A stretch of 64,000 nt of DNA from Burkholderia latens (GTDB lineage: Bacteria > Pseudomonadota > Gammaproteobacteria > Burkholderiales > Burkholderiaceae), in the NCBI RefSeq assembly GCF_902499045.1, contig NZ_CABVPL010000004.1, forward strand, positions 1 through 64,000. The letters are read 5' to 3'. Positions 7,794 to 15,956 of the stretch are shown here, piece after piece. Positions within the stretch are counted from its first letter, which is position 1, and every line of letters starts with the position of its first letter. Below the pieces are notes generated by a model. The model was not told where the DNA came from. It made no database searches and saw only the letters and a program-made list of their open reading frames with translations. Made by a program: the position numbers and the translations under genes.

Positions 7794-8126
7794 ATGATCG
7801 TGATCAATGAACTACAAGACCTACAGGCCCAACTCCGTGAATTGAACATTCGGCTCGCGGATCTGAAGAAGGACGAGAAGCAGGCGTATTTGGCAGATAT
7901 CCAGGAGCGCGTGGCGCTCTACGGTATCACCGAAGATGAACTTCTGCGCGCGGCAGGTTTCCGGAAATCCCGCAAACCACGGGCGCAAGCGAAGTACTAC
8001 GATCCCTCGTCGGGTAAGCAATGGTCTGGATTCGGGCCGCGACCGAAATGGCTGGAAGGCAAGAATCTCGATGACTATCTGATCGAGCGTGCTGCAAAAC
8101 CGTGGTGGCCGGGAGAGGATGCCTGA
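7794..8126 (+). CDS. H-NS-family nucleoid protein (copy 2)
   Basis: A 110-residue H-NS-like protein. The N-terminal coiled coil (INELQDLQAQLRELNIRLADLKKDEK) is followed by a linker with GITEDELLRAAGF and a basic stretch RKSRKPRAQ. The DNA-binding core KYYDPSSGKQWSGFGPRPKWL has Phe replacing the usual Arg after WSG, a divergence from copies 1 and 3. The acidic-aromatic tail (KPWWPGEDA) is not shared with the others. Function is nucleoid binding or silencing by family. It lies just upstream of the SRAP gene. Confidence 0.9.
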   Translation: MIVINELQDLQAQLRELNIRLADLKKDEKQAYLADIQERVALYGITEDELLRAAGFRKSRKPRAQAKYYDPSSGKQWSGFGPRPKWLEGKNLDDYLIERAAKPWWPGEDA

Positions 8127-8253
8127 CGACTCATCCCCGCGTCGATCGTGCCGGGAGAACGTTCGGCGGTCGGCCGACCGTAGCGACAGTGGTAGGTCCA
8201 TGCTCAAAGCTTGCGGTACCCTGTCCCTGAACGGTTGCTTATGGGGCACGGCA

Positions 8254-9165
8254 ATGTGCTATTCCGCAAAGATCCAAGCCAACTACCGGGAGTATGTGCG
8301 GCGCTATGGCGCCGACATGGACATCGAGACGTTCAGGCGCATCTTCTTCGCGCGTGCGGCCGGGAGCGACATCAAGATCCCGAAAGCGGTCGACGCCGCG
8401 TTCGCTGGTGTCGACGACGAAATCTCGGCCGCGATCGCCGCGTATCGGAGCCGGTGGACACGAAAGCTGGAGACCGCTCTGTTCGAGCAGCGAGCGCGGC
8501 TCGTCGCGGCCGAGAAAAAGCTCGCCGTGAAGATCACGAAGAAGGCCAGCGAGGACGTCCGAATCGCCACGAACAAGATCGATGCGGCAACGCGCGGGCT
8601 CGACGATCTTCGCCGGCAGGACCTACAGGAGCGCGATTCGCGGATCTTCCCCGGTTGGTATGCGCCCGTGCTGATCGAGCTCGACGGCAAGCGCCTGATC
8701 GTACCGATGCGGTATCGATGCCGCATTCCCGGTTGGACCGAAACGGACGAGCGTGCCAAGGACGGTTCGTATAACGCCAGGACCGATTCGCTCAGTACCG
8801 CCTGGCGGAAGGTGTTTGGCTTCACGCATGGCCTCTTGCTCGTCGACGCTTTTTTCGAAAACGTGAAGCGCGACGGCCAGAATGTCGTGCTTCGCTTCGA
8901 CCCAACGCCTCCGCAACACATGCAGGTCGCCTGCCTGTGGACCCGCACCGAGATCCCTGGCGCCGACGATTTATGGTCCTTCGCGGCGATCACCGACGAC
9001 CCACCCCCGGAAGTGGCGGCTGCCGGACACGACAGGTGTATTGTCCCCATTAAATCCTCGAACGTCGACGCCTGGCTCGCGCCGGATCCAAGCCGGCGCG
9101 CGCAACTGCGCGAGATCCTCGCCGACCGCGAGCGGCCGTACTACGAGCACCAACTCGCAGCGTAA
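8254..9165 (+). CDS. SRAP (YedK/HMCES-type) abasic-site crosslinking protein with long insert
   Basis: A 303-residue SOS-response-associated peptidase-family protein. Cys2 follows Met1 (MCYSAK), so the mature N-terminal Cys can form the thiazolidine crosslink with abasic DNA. The other active-site residues can be aligned: Asn174 in SYNARTDSL, Glu202 in LLVDAFFENVK, His259 in AAGHDRCIVPI. Compared with YedK (about 220 residues) it carries an extra, probably helical region of about 100 residues (about 25-130, AVDAAFAGVDDEIS... to ...LDDLRRQDLQERD) between Cys2 and the beta-core. The start at 8254 is dictated by the Cys2 requirement. It lies 73 bp upstream of imuA on the same strand, so it belongs functionally with the SOS/translesion genes. 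Confidence 0.85.
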   Translation: MCYSAKIQANYREYVRRYGADMDIETFRRIFFARAAGSDIKIPKAVDAAFAGVDDEISAAIAAYRSRWTRKLETALFEQRARLVAAEKKLAVKITKKASEDVRIATNKIDAATRGLDDLRRQDLQERDSRIFPGWYAPVLIELDGKRLIVPMRYRCRIPGWTETDERAKDGSYNARTDSLSTAWRKVFGFTHGLLLVDAFFENVKRDGQNVVLRFDPTPPQHMQVACLWTRTEIPGADDLWSFAAITDDPPPEVAAAGHDRCIVPIKSSNVDAWLAPDPSRRAQLREILADRERPYYEHQLAA

Positions 9166-9202
9166 ACGCGGGGGTTGGTGGGCCGGTTATCTCTGTCATA
9201 TA

Positions 9203-9218
9203 CTGTACAAACATACAG
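9203..9218 (+). promoter_or_regulatory. LexA SOS box upstream of imuA
   Basis: CTGTACAAACATACAG fits the CTG-N10-CAG proteobacterial LexA site (consensus CTGTATATATATACAG). It sits 20 bp upstream of the imuA ATG, as expected for direct LexA repression of an imuA-imuB-dnaE2 cassette. Confidence 0.85.
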
Positions 9219-9238
9219 TGTTTTGCGTAACCGACCCC

Positions 9239-9955
9239 ATGCATCCCGCCCTCGCCCATCCAGAAGCAATCCATCCCAGTTTATGGCGCGCCAGCCAACT
9301 GGCGCGCTCAAGCGTGCGCGGCGTCGACACGGGCCATCCGGACTTGACGCCCGAACTGCCCGGCGGCGGCTGGCCGGCCGGCGCGCTGATCGAGCTGCTC
9401 GCAACGCAGCCTGGTATCGGCGAGCTTCGGCTGCTGGCGCCGGTGCTCACGCGTGCGGCCGGCAAGCCGGTCATGCTGATCCAGCCGCCACACGCGCTGC
9501 AACCGTTGGCGCTCGCGTATTGGGGTATCGATCCGGCCGGCTTCGTAACGCTGCCGGCGCCGCGCACGGCCGACGCGCTGTGGGCAGCCGAACAGGCGCT
9601 GCGTGCCGGCACGTGCGCTGCCGTGCTGCTCTGGCAGTCGCACGTCCGTGCTGACGCATTGCGGCGGCTCAATCTGGCCGCGCAGAGCGGCCAGGCGCTG
9701 TTCTACCTCTTCCGGTCTGCGGCCGCCGCGCGCGATGCGTCGCCGGCACCCTTGCGGCTCGCGCTGGCGCCCAAGCGCGACGGCATCGACGTCACGTTCG
9801 TGAAGCGCCGCGGGCCGGCACGCGACACGCCGCTGTTCGTTCCCCTGTCCCCCTCGCCGATTTTGTTGAACCGCCATGCAAGTCTGGATCGGCGTGCTGC
9901 TGCCCCACGTCAACATAGAAGTGTTCCGGCCGCGATCGCCGGCGCCGTCGCCTGA
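9239..9955 (+). CDS. imuA: ImuA, SOS mutasome accessory protein
   Basis: A 238-residue RecA/SulA-like protein that opens the imuA-imuB-dnaE2 cassette. Family features visible are HPSLWRASQL near the start, GHPDLTPELPGGGWPAGALIELL (residues about 30-55), and the segments LRLLAPVLT, VMLIQPPHALQPLALAYWGI and AVLLWQSHV. ImuA links RecA to the ImuB-DnaE2 error-prone polymerase during damage-induced mutagenesis. The ATG at 9239 lies 20 bp after the SOS box. The gene overlaps imuB by 80 bp in another frame, which fits translational coupling. Confidence 0.9.
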   Translation: MHPALAHPEAIHPSLWRASQLARSSVRGVDTGHPDLTPELPGGGWPAGALIELLATQPGIGELRLLAPVLTRAAGKPVMLIQPPHALQPLALAYWGIDPAGFVTLPAPRTADALWAAEQALRAGTCAAVLLWQSHVRADALRRLNLAAQSGQALFYLFRSAAAARDASPAPLRLALAPKRDGIDVTFVKRRGPARDTPLFVPLSPSPILLNRHASLDRRAAAPRQHRSVPAAIAGAVA

Positions 9956-11354
9956 CGATGCGCGCGGGCTCGTCGTGCTCGAGGGCGGCCGCGTCGTGGC
10001 GCTCGATCGCGCCGCACGCGCGCTCGGCGTGGTCGCCGGCATGCGCCGCGGTGGCGTGCTATCCCTCGCGCCGGACGCGCAGATACGCGAGCGCGACGCC
10101 GCGCGTGAGCGCGAGCTCGTGCTTGGCGTTGCATATTCGCTTTTGCAGTTCACGCCAAGCGTCGTCGACGCCGACGAAGCCGTGGTGTTGCTCGACGTGA
10201 CGGCGAGCCTGCGCCTGTTCCACGGCATCCGCGCGCTGCGCCAGCGCGTGCGCGACGTTGTCGCGTCGTTCGGCGTCACGGCGGCGATATCCGTCGCGTC
10301 GTCGGGCCCGGCCGCGTGGATGGTCGCCCGCGGCCTGCGCGGCGGCCTCGCGCTGTCTGCGCGATCGCTGCGCCGCGCGCTCGCGCGCGTGCCGCTCGTC
10401 GTGGCGCCGGACGCCCGGCGCTACGCGAACTGGTTTGAGGATCTCGGCTGCGAAACGCTGGCCGATCTGCAGCGCTTGCCGCGCGCCGGGCTGAAAAAGC
10501 GCTGCGGCACGCAGCTGCTCGACTGGCTCGACCAGGTCGCCGGCGCCGCGCCGGCCGCCTACGACTGGCTCGAAATGCCGCCGTCTTTCAACACGCGCGT
10601 TGAACTGATGGATCGCGTCGAGCACGCCGAGGCGCTGCTGTTCGTCGCGCGCCGGCTGATCCTGCAGCTGACCGGCTGGCTCACCGCGAAGCAGCTGGAC
10701 GTCGCCGCGTTCGCACTGCTGCTCGAGCACGAGCGCGGGCGGGACGCGATCGCCCCGACCGAGATCGAAATTTCGTTGGGCGCCCCTACCCGCTTCGAGG
10801 AACACCTGACGCGACTGGTCAAGGAGCGGCTCGGCCACGTCGAGCTCGTCGGGCCCGTGATTGCGGTGCGCCTGGTCGCCCGTCGCGTGCAGGAAGCGGC
10901 CGCGCCGAGCGACTCGCTGTTCCCGGAACCCGGCGGCAAGCCGCAGGATCACGCGCGGCTGCTCGAACTGCTGACCGCGCGGCTCGGCGCCGAGAACGTG
11001 CTCGTCCCGGCTCCCATGGCTGACTACCGTCCGGAGCCGGCCGCCCGATGGGTGCCGATGCGCGACGCGCCGAAGCCGGCGCCGCTGCCGGCGGATCTGC
11101 CACGCCCGGCGTGGCTGCTTGCCAAGCCGGTGCCGCTGCTCACGCGCCAGCATCGCCCGTTCTACGGCACGCCGCTGCGCATGGTGTCGCCCGGCGAGCG
11201 CATCGAAGGCGGATGGCAGGACGGGCAGACCGTGACGCGCGACTACTTCGTTGCCGAGGACGACCACGGAGTCTGCTACTGGATCTACAAGGAGCGGCCG
11301 ACGGCCAGTGACGAAAGCGAATCCCGCTTTTTCCTGCACGGCCTCTTCGGCTGA
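9876..11354 (+). CDS. imuB: ImuB, Y-family polymerase-like clamp adaptor (catalytically dead)
   Basis: A 492-residue Y-family-like protein. The positions that hold catalytic acids in Pol IV/V are altered: the N-terminus reads WIGVLLPHVNIEVF instead of a D-x-D-FFA motif, and the later block reads VVLLDVTASLRLF without the SxDE glutamate. This is normal for ImuB, which is a hub and not a polymerase. The HhH region (FEDLGCETLADLQRLPRAGLKKR) is present. A segment DSLFPEPGG at about residue 347 lies where ImuB proteins carry the clamp-binding motif, but it is not a clean consensus. It bridges DnaE2, ImuA and the sliding clamp. It ends 5 bp before dnaE2. Confidence 0.9.
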   Translation: MQVWIGVLLPHVNIEVFRPRSPAPSPDDARGLVVLEGGRVVALDRAARALGVVAGMRRGGVLSLAPDAQIRERDAARERELVLGVAYSLLQFTPSVVDADEAVVLLDVTASLRLFHGIRALRQRVRDVVASFGVTAAISVASSGPAAWMVARGLRGGLALSARSLRRALARVPLVVAPDARRYANWFEDLGCETLADLQRLPRAGLKKRCGTQLLDWLDQVAGAAPAAYDWLEMPPSFNTRVELMDRVEHAEALLFVARRLILQLTGWLTAKQLDVAAFALLLEHERGRDAIAPTEIEISLGAPTRFEEHLTRLVKERLGHVELVGPVIAVRLVARRVQEAAAPSDSLFPEPGGKPQDHARLLELLTARLGAENVLVPAPMADYRPEPAARWVPMRDAPKPAPLPADLPRPAWLLAKPVPLLTRQHRPFYGTPLRMVSPGERIEGGWQDGQTVTRDYFVAEDDHGVCYWIYKERPTASDESESRFFLHGLFG

Positions 11355-11359
11355 TCGTC

Positions 11360-14300
11360 ATGGACGCCGGCAGTTTCGGCGCCCTGCCCGCATACGCGGA
11401 ACTTCAGGTCGCCTCCGATTTCTCGTTCCTGCACGGCGCGTCGCGCGCGGAGGAATACGTGGCACGCGCGGCGCAGCTCGGCTACAGCGCGATCGCGATC
11501 ACCGACGAATGCTCGCTCGCCGGCGTCGTGCGTGCGCACGTCGAAGCGAAGGCGGCGAACATGCCGCTGATCATCGGCTCGCACTTCCGGCTGACGGCCG
11601 CCGACGGCTCGCCCGCGCTCGCCTTCACCGCGCTGGCGATGAATCGCGATGGTTACGGCAACCTCTGCGAATTCATTTCGCTCGGTCGCATGCGCAGCAA
11701 GAAAGGCACGTACCGCCTAGCGCCGCTCGATCTCGAGCACCCGGAAACTCCGTACAGCCACCTCCGGAGCCTGCCCGACTGCATCGCGATCCTGTCGCCC
11801 GACTTCCCGGCCAACGAGCAGCGCTTCGACGCGCAGGTCGAATGGTTCGCGCGCGTGTTCGGCGATCGCGCATGGGTCGCGCTGACGTTGCACGCACGCG
11901 CGATGGACGACATCCATCGCGGCGTGGTGGAGCGCGTCGCCGCGCGCCACGGCGTGCCGGTGGTGGCCACCAGCTGGCCGCTGATGCACGTTCGGTCGCG
12001 CAAGCCGCTGCAGGACGTGCTGACGGGAATTCGCGTCGGCCGACCGGTAACGGAGTGCGGGTACGAGCTCGCGCCGAACGCGGAGCGTCACCTGCGATCG
12101 CGTCTGCGGCTCGCCAACCTCTATCCCGCCGGCGCGCTCGAGGAAACCGTACGCGTCGCACGGCGCTGCACGTTCTCGCTCGACGACCTCAAATACGAGT
12201 ATCCCGACGAACTGGTACCCGCCGGCACCGACCCGGCGACGTACCTGCGCGAGCAAACCTACATCGGCGCGCGACGGCGTTTCCCGGATGGCATCCCGGT
12301 CGACGTCCAGGCGCAGATCGAGCACGAGCTGCAGCTGATCGCCGACCTGAAATACGAGGCGTATTTCCTGACCGTCTACGACATCGTGCAGTTCGCGCGC
12401 GAGCAAGGCATCGTGTGCCAGGGACGTGGCTCGGCCGCGAACTCGTCCGTTTGCTACTGCCTCGGCGTGACCGAGGTCGACCCGTCGCGGCAATCGATGC
12501 TGTTCGAACGGTTCATCAGCAAGGAGCGCAACGAGCCGCCGGACATCGACGTCGATTTCGAGCATCAGCGCCGCGAAGAGGTCATGCAGTACATCTACCG
12601 CAAGTACGGCCGCGATCGCGCAGCGCTGACGGCCGCCGTCACGACGTACCGGCCGCGCAGCGCGTTACGGGAAGCCGGCAAGGCGCTCGGCGTGGATCCG
12701 GCGATCGTCGAGCGCGTGGCAAAGCAGCATCACTGGTTCGACTCGCGCGCCGATCTGCTGCAGCGGTTTGCCGAGGCCGGCCTCGATCCCGAAGCGCCGC
12801 TGAACCAGCAGTGGGCCGGATTTGCCGCGCAGCTGCTCGGCTACCCACGGCACCTGTCGCAGCACTCAGGCGGCTTCGTGATCAGCCGCGGCAAGCTCAC
12901 GCGACTCGTGCCGGTCGAGAATGCGGCGATGGAGAATAGGTCGATAGTCCAATTTGATAAGGATGACCTGGAAGCGCTCGGGATCTTGAAGATCGACGTC
13001 CTGGCGCTCGGCATGCTGTCGATGGTGCGCCGCGCGCTCGACATGATCTCGGAGAAACGCGGCGAGACATTCGAACTGCAGGACATCCCGGCCGAGGACA
13101 AGGCGACCTACGACATGTTGTGCGACGGTGACAGCATGGGCGTGTTCCAGGTGGAATCGCGCGCGCAGATGTCGATGCTGCCGCGCCTGCGGCCGCAGTG
13201 CTTCTACGATCTGGTGATCGAAGTCGCGATCGTGCGGCCGGGCCCGGTGCAAGGCGGGATGGTGCATCCGTTTCTCCGCCGGCGCCAAGGACTGGAGCCC
13301 GTCACATTTCCGTCAGAAGGCATGGAGAAGGCACTGGCGCGCACGCTCGGCGTGCCGATCTTCCAGGAGCAGGTGATGCAGGTCGCGATGCTGGCGGCCG
13401 GCTTCTCCGCCGGCGAAGCCGACCAGTTGCGCCGCGCGATGGCGGCATGGAAGCGCAAGGGTGGGCTCGAGCCGTACCACGAACGTCTCGTGAGCGGCAT
13501 GCTGGAGCGCGGCTACGATCGCGAGTTCGCCGAGTCGATCTTCGCGCAGATCAAAGGCTTCGGCGAATACGGCTTCCCGGAGAGCCACGCGGCCAGCTTC
13601 GCGCTGCTCGTCTACTCGAGCGCCTGGCTGCGTCGACACGAACCTGCTGTGTTCCTGGCCGCCCTGCTCAACAGCCAGCCGATGGGCTTCTACACGCCCT
13701 CGCAGCTGCTGCAGGACGCGCGACGCCGCGGCGTTGAGGTGCTGCCTGTCGACGTCAACGTGAGCACATGGGATTCAACGATCGAAGGGCCGACGACGTC
13801 GGCACCCGTGCGCCTCGGCTTCTCGCTGTTGCGCGGCATGCGCGAGGACGTCGCCGGCCGCATCGAGCTCGCACGCGCAGCGCGGCCATTCGTCGACGTC
13901 GCGGACCTCGCGCGCCGCGCGCAGCTGGATCGCCACGACCTGCAGGTGCTCGCGCGCGCAAACGCACTTCAATCGTTCGCCGGCGGCACCCGACGCGCGG
14001 CGCTTTGGCTCGCGGCCGCTGCCGTGCCTGATCGCGACCTGCTGCGCGGCACCGAACGCGACGACGCGGTGCCGGCGTTGCCTCAAGCGTCGGAGGGCCA
14101 CGAGATCGTGACGGACTATCGCGCGATGGGCTTCACGCTCGGCCGGCATCCACTGGCGCTGCTGCGCGATCGCCTCGCGTTGGATCACCTGCAGTCGGCC
14201 GAGCAGCTGGCGACGTTGCGCAGCGGCCAGCTCGCGCGCGCGTGCGGCCTGGTCACGGTTCGGCAACGGCCGGGCACGGCGAACGGCGTGCTGTTCATGA

Positions 14301-14509
14301 CGCTCGAGGACGAGACAGGCACGGTGAACGTGATCCTCTGGCCCGGTCTGTTGGAGAAGTTTCGGAAGGAAGCGCTCGGCGCTGCGTTGCTCGCGGTCTA
14401 CGGCGTGTGGCAAGCCGAAGGTAAAGTGCGACACCTGATCGCTAGCAAGCTCGTCGACCGCAGCGACTTGCTCGGTGCACTGCCGACGACGTCACGGGAG
14501 TTTTGCTGA
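11360..14509 (+). CDS. dnaE2: DnaE2 (ImuC) error-prone DNA polymerase
   Basis: A 1049-residue C-family polymerase of the DnaE2 type. The PHP domain is N-terminal (SDFSFLHGASRAEEYV, AITDECSLAGVVRAHVEA, residues about 15-65). The palm region with PPDIDVDFEHQRREEV (about 393-408) supplies catalytic aspartates. Fingers and HhH follow (FGEYGFPESHAASFALLVYSS at about 735-755). A C-terminal OB fold has LMTLEDETGTVNVILWP (about 975-995). DnaE2 performs damage-induced translesion synthesis with ImuA/ImuB. Length fits the family (about 1030-1080). It is the last gene of the LexA-controlled cassette; the convergent gene 14536-14991 follows 26 bp later. Confidence 0.95.
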   Translation: MDAGSFGALPAYAELQVASDFSFLHGASRAEEYVARAAQLGYSAIAITDECSLAGVVRAHVEAKAANMPLIIGSHFRLTAADGSPALAFTALAMNRDGYGNLCEFISLGRMRSKKGTYRLAPLDLEHPETPYSHLRSLPDCIAILSPDFPANEQRFDAQVEWFARVFGDRAWVALTLHARAMDDIHRGVVERVAARHGVPVVATSWPLMHVRSRKPLQDVLTGIRVGRPVTECGYELAPNAERHLRSRLRLANLYPAGALEETVRVARRCTFSLDDLKYEYPDELVPAGTDPATYLREQTYIGARRRFPDGIPVDVQAQIEHELQLIADLKYEAYFLTVYDIVQFAREQGIVCQGRGSAANSSVCYCLGVTEVDPSRQSMLFERFISKERNEPPDIDVDFEHQRREEVMQYIYRKYGRDRAALTAAVTTYRPRSALREAGKALGVDPAIVERVAKQHHWFDSRADLLQRFAEAGLDPEAPLNQQWAGFAAQLLGYPRHLSQHSGGFVISRGKLTRLVPVENAAMENRSIVQFDKDDLEALGILKIDVLALGMLSMVRRALDMISEKRGETFELQDIPAEDKATYDMLCDGDSMGVFQVESRAQMSMLPRLRPQCFYDLVIEVAIVRPGPVQGGMVHPFLRRRQGLEPVTFPSEGMEKALARTLGVPIFQEQVMQVAMLAAGFSAGEADQLRRAMAAWKRKGGLEPYHERLVSGMLERGYDREFAESIFAQIKGFGEYGFPESHAASFALLVYSSAWLRRHEPAVFLAALLNSQPMGFYTPSQLLQDARRRGVEVLPVDVNVSTWDSTIEGPTTSAPVRLGFSLLRGMREDVAGRIELARAARPFVDVADLARRAQLDRHDLQVLARANALQSFAGGTRRAALWLAAAAVPDRDLLRGTERDDAVPALPQASEGHEIVTDYRAMGFTLGRHPLALLRDRLALDHLQSAEQLATLRSGQLARACGLVTVRQRPGTANGVLFMTLEDETGTVNVILWPGLLEKFRKEALGAALLAVYGVWQAEGKVRHLIASKLVDRSDLLGALPTTSREFC

Positions 14510-14535
14510 CTTTGACGCACGACTGCTTTCGGTTG

Positions 14536-14991
14536 CTACCGGCCGCCATTTAGTCGACTCCCCGGTAAAGGAGAGCAGTTGGCGGACGTGGCAAAACGAC
14601 CGAGCCTGTCCCATGCTTGAAGGTAGCGGTACTTCGGAACGGTGGCAACGAGTGCGTCCATTCTTAAAAGCAACTGCTCGATCTCTGGCAGGCGGTTGGT
14701 GGGCACATGCCACTCTCGTCCGTCAGCAGCAGAATCGATGCTGTCTTGCAGCACGGTCTCGGCTCCAAGGAAGAGCGCCAAGTCACTGTCGGACACGTCA
14801 GGCTCGACAAGAAAGTACCCTAGATAGAGCACCCTGAGTAACGCAATCAACGTCTCATGAGTGCCCTTTCCACTTCGGATAGCCGCAAGTGCCAGGTGGT
14901 TTTCGAGTGAGATGGCGCGGACATGAGTCGCCGGTAGAGGCAATAGCTCAGCCTTGCTACGTGGTCGTCGATTCGGGCGTTTTTGCGACAT
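14536..14991 (-). CDS. Burkholderiales conserved protein ('Fis family regulator' label)
   Basis: A 151-residue protein. Its pattern (basic N-terminus RPNRRPRSKAELLPLP, then HVRAISLENHLALAAIR, LLRVLYLGYFLV, a middle acidic region, ATVPKYRYLQAWDRLGRFA near the end) belongs to a group commonly labelled Fis-family transcriptional regulator in Burkholderia and Ralstonia. I cannot see a Fis-type HTH that justifies the label, so regulation is unproven. It is often found on mobile DNA. It is convergent with dnaE2 and lies just downstream of the PPIase gene on the same strand. Confidence 0.65.
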   Translation of the reverse strand: MSQKRPNRRPRSKAELLPLPATHVRAISLENHLALAAIRSGKGTHETLIALLRVLYLGYFLVEPDVSDSDLALFLGAETVLQDSIDSAADGREWHVPTNRLPEIEQLLLRMDALVATVPKYRYLQAWDRLGRFATSANCSPLPGSRLNGGR

Positions 14992-15005
14992 TCTGAGGAC
15001 GGCGC

Positions 15006-15860
15006 TTACTGTTGAATCGTTGCATTCTTCATCAGTCCACCAACGAAAATCGCCGTCGCCTTCTCGAGCGCCAACGCCTGAAGTTGCTGCTGAATCGTCG
15101 CCTTCGCTATGTCAAACGATGGGACCTGCGTCGGTCGCTTCGCGTCGACCTTTACGATCGCGCGTGGGCCATTGGCGTCATTGCCGAGCGCGATCGACTG
15201 TGGCGTCACACCGCCTGCAGGCAATCGCGTAATCGCCTGCGCAACCGTGAGCGGCAACCCTTGCGTATTCCCGTCTGTCACCGGCGTCTTGAAGCTCACC
15301 CACGGCAGTTCACCGCCGGCAGCAGCGGTCGGCGCCTGGCTGTACTGCCGAGCCAGTGCGTCAAACGACTGACCCGCTTTCAGGCCGGCCATCACCGTCG
15401 CAGCGGTAGCCGCATCTTTCGTCACGATGATGCGCGGCTTGATCTCTTCCTTTCCGAGCGATGCGACGATCTCGTCGTAACGCGCCTTGACCTGTGCATC
15501 CGAGACAGGCTCGGGCTTCACGTTATCGCGTACGAAAAGTTGCGTCTCGGCAGTCGATTTCGCAAGCTGCATGGCCGCCTGCACTTCGGGCTTGCTGCCG
15601 TAGCTCGCCTTGTCCGCCGCTTGCTGAATCAGCACGCGCGCGATCAGTTGATTCTTGATCGCCTGGCGAAACTGCGGCGTATCGGGCTGGTGGGACGCCT
15701 GCAACACCGCGTCGACTTCTGCCTGGCTGATCGGCGTACCGTTCACCGTTGCGACAACACCGGCCGCCAACGTCGAGGACTGTGCGTGAGCCTGGACAGG
15801 CAACGCCAATTGCCAGGCAATCGCCGTCGCGATCAGAATTCGGTTGAACGTCGTCTGCAT
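15006..15860 (-). CDS. Periplasmic parvulin-type peptidyl-prolyl isomerase
   Basis: A 284-residue SurA/PpiC-like protein. A signal peptide ends near AHA-QSS (residue about 25). An N-terminal chaperone-like helical part follows (VVATVNGTPISQAEVDAVLQ..., NQLIARVLIQQAADK, QLFVRDNVKP). The parvulin domain covers residues about 130-235 (KPRIIVTKDAATAATVMAGLKAGQSFDALARQYSQ...GGELPWVSF). It is the last gene of the two-partner secretion locus. Related PPIases accompany some Burkholderia TpsA/TpsB systems, probably assisting the long exoprotein or the barrel in the periplasm. The start at 15860 gives the signal peptide directly. Confidence 0.85.
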   Translation of the reverse strand: MQTTFNRILIATAIAWQLALPVQAHAQSSTLAAGVVATVNGTPISQAEVDAVLQASHQPDTPQFRQAIKNQLIARVLIQQAADKASYGSKPEVQAAMQLAKSTAETQLFVRDNVKPEPVSDAQVKARYDEIVASLGKEEIKPRIIVTKDAATAATVMAGLKAGQSFDALARQYSQAPTAAAGGELPWVSFKTPVTDGNTQGLPLTVAQAITRLPAGGVTPQSIALGNDANGPRAIVKVDAKRPTQVPSFDIAKATIQQQLQALALEKATAIFVGGLMKNATIQQ

Positions 15861-15956
15861 ACTTGATGCTCCTGCCTGTATGAAAAAGCACAGCAACCGC
15901 GGTTGCTGCACAAAGTATCCGAAACTCAGGGCGAACCGGACACGACCAAACTCGCT

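Noticed and set aside
11251-12939. 562-codon frame overlapping imuB and dnaE2 on the same strand
   Set aside because: Arg/Ala/Pro-rich frame-shifted reading of dnaE2, which is a complete DnaE2 with all motifs.
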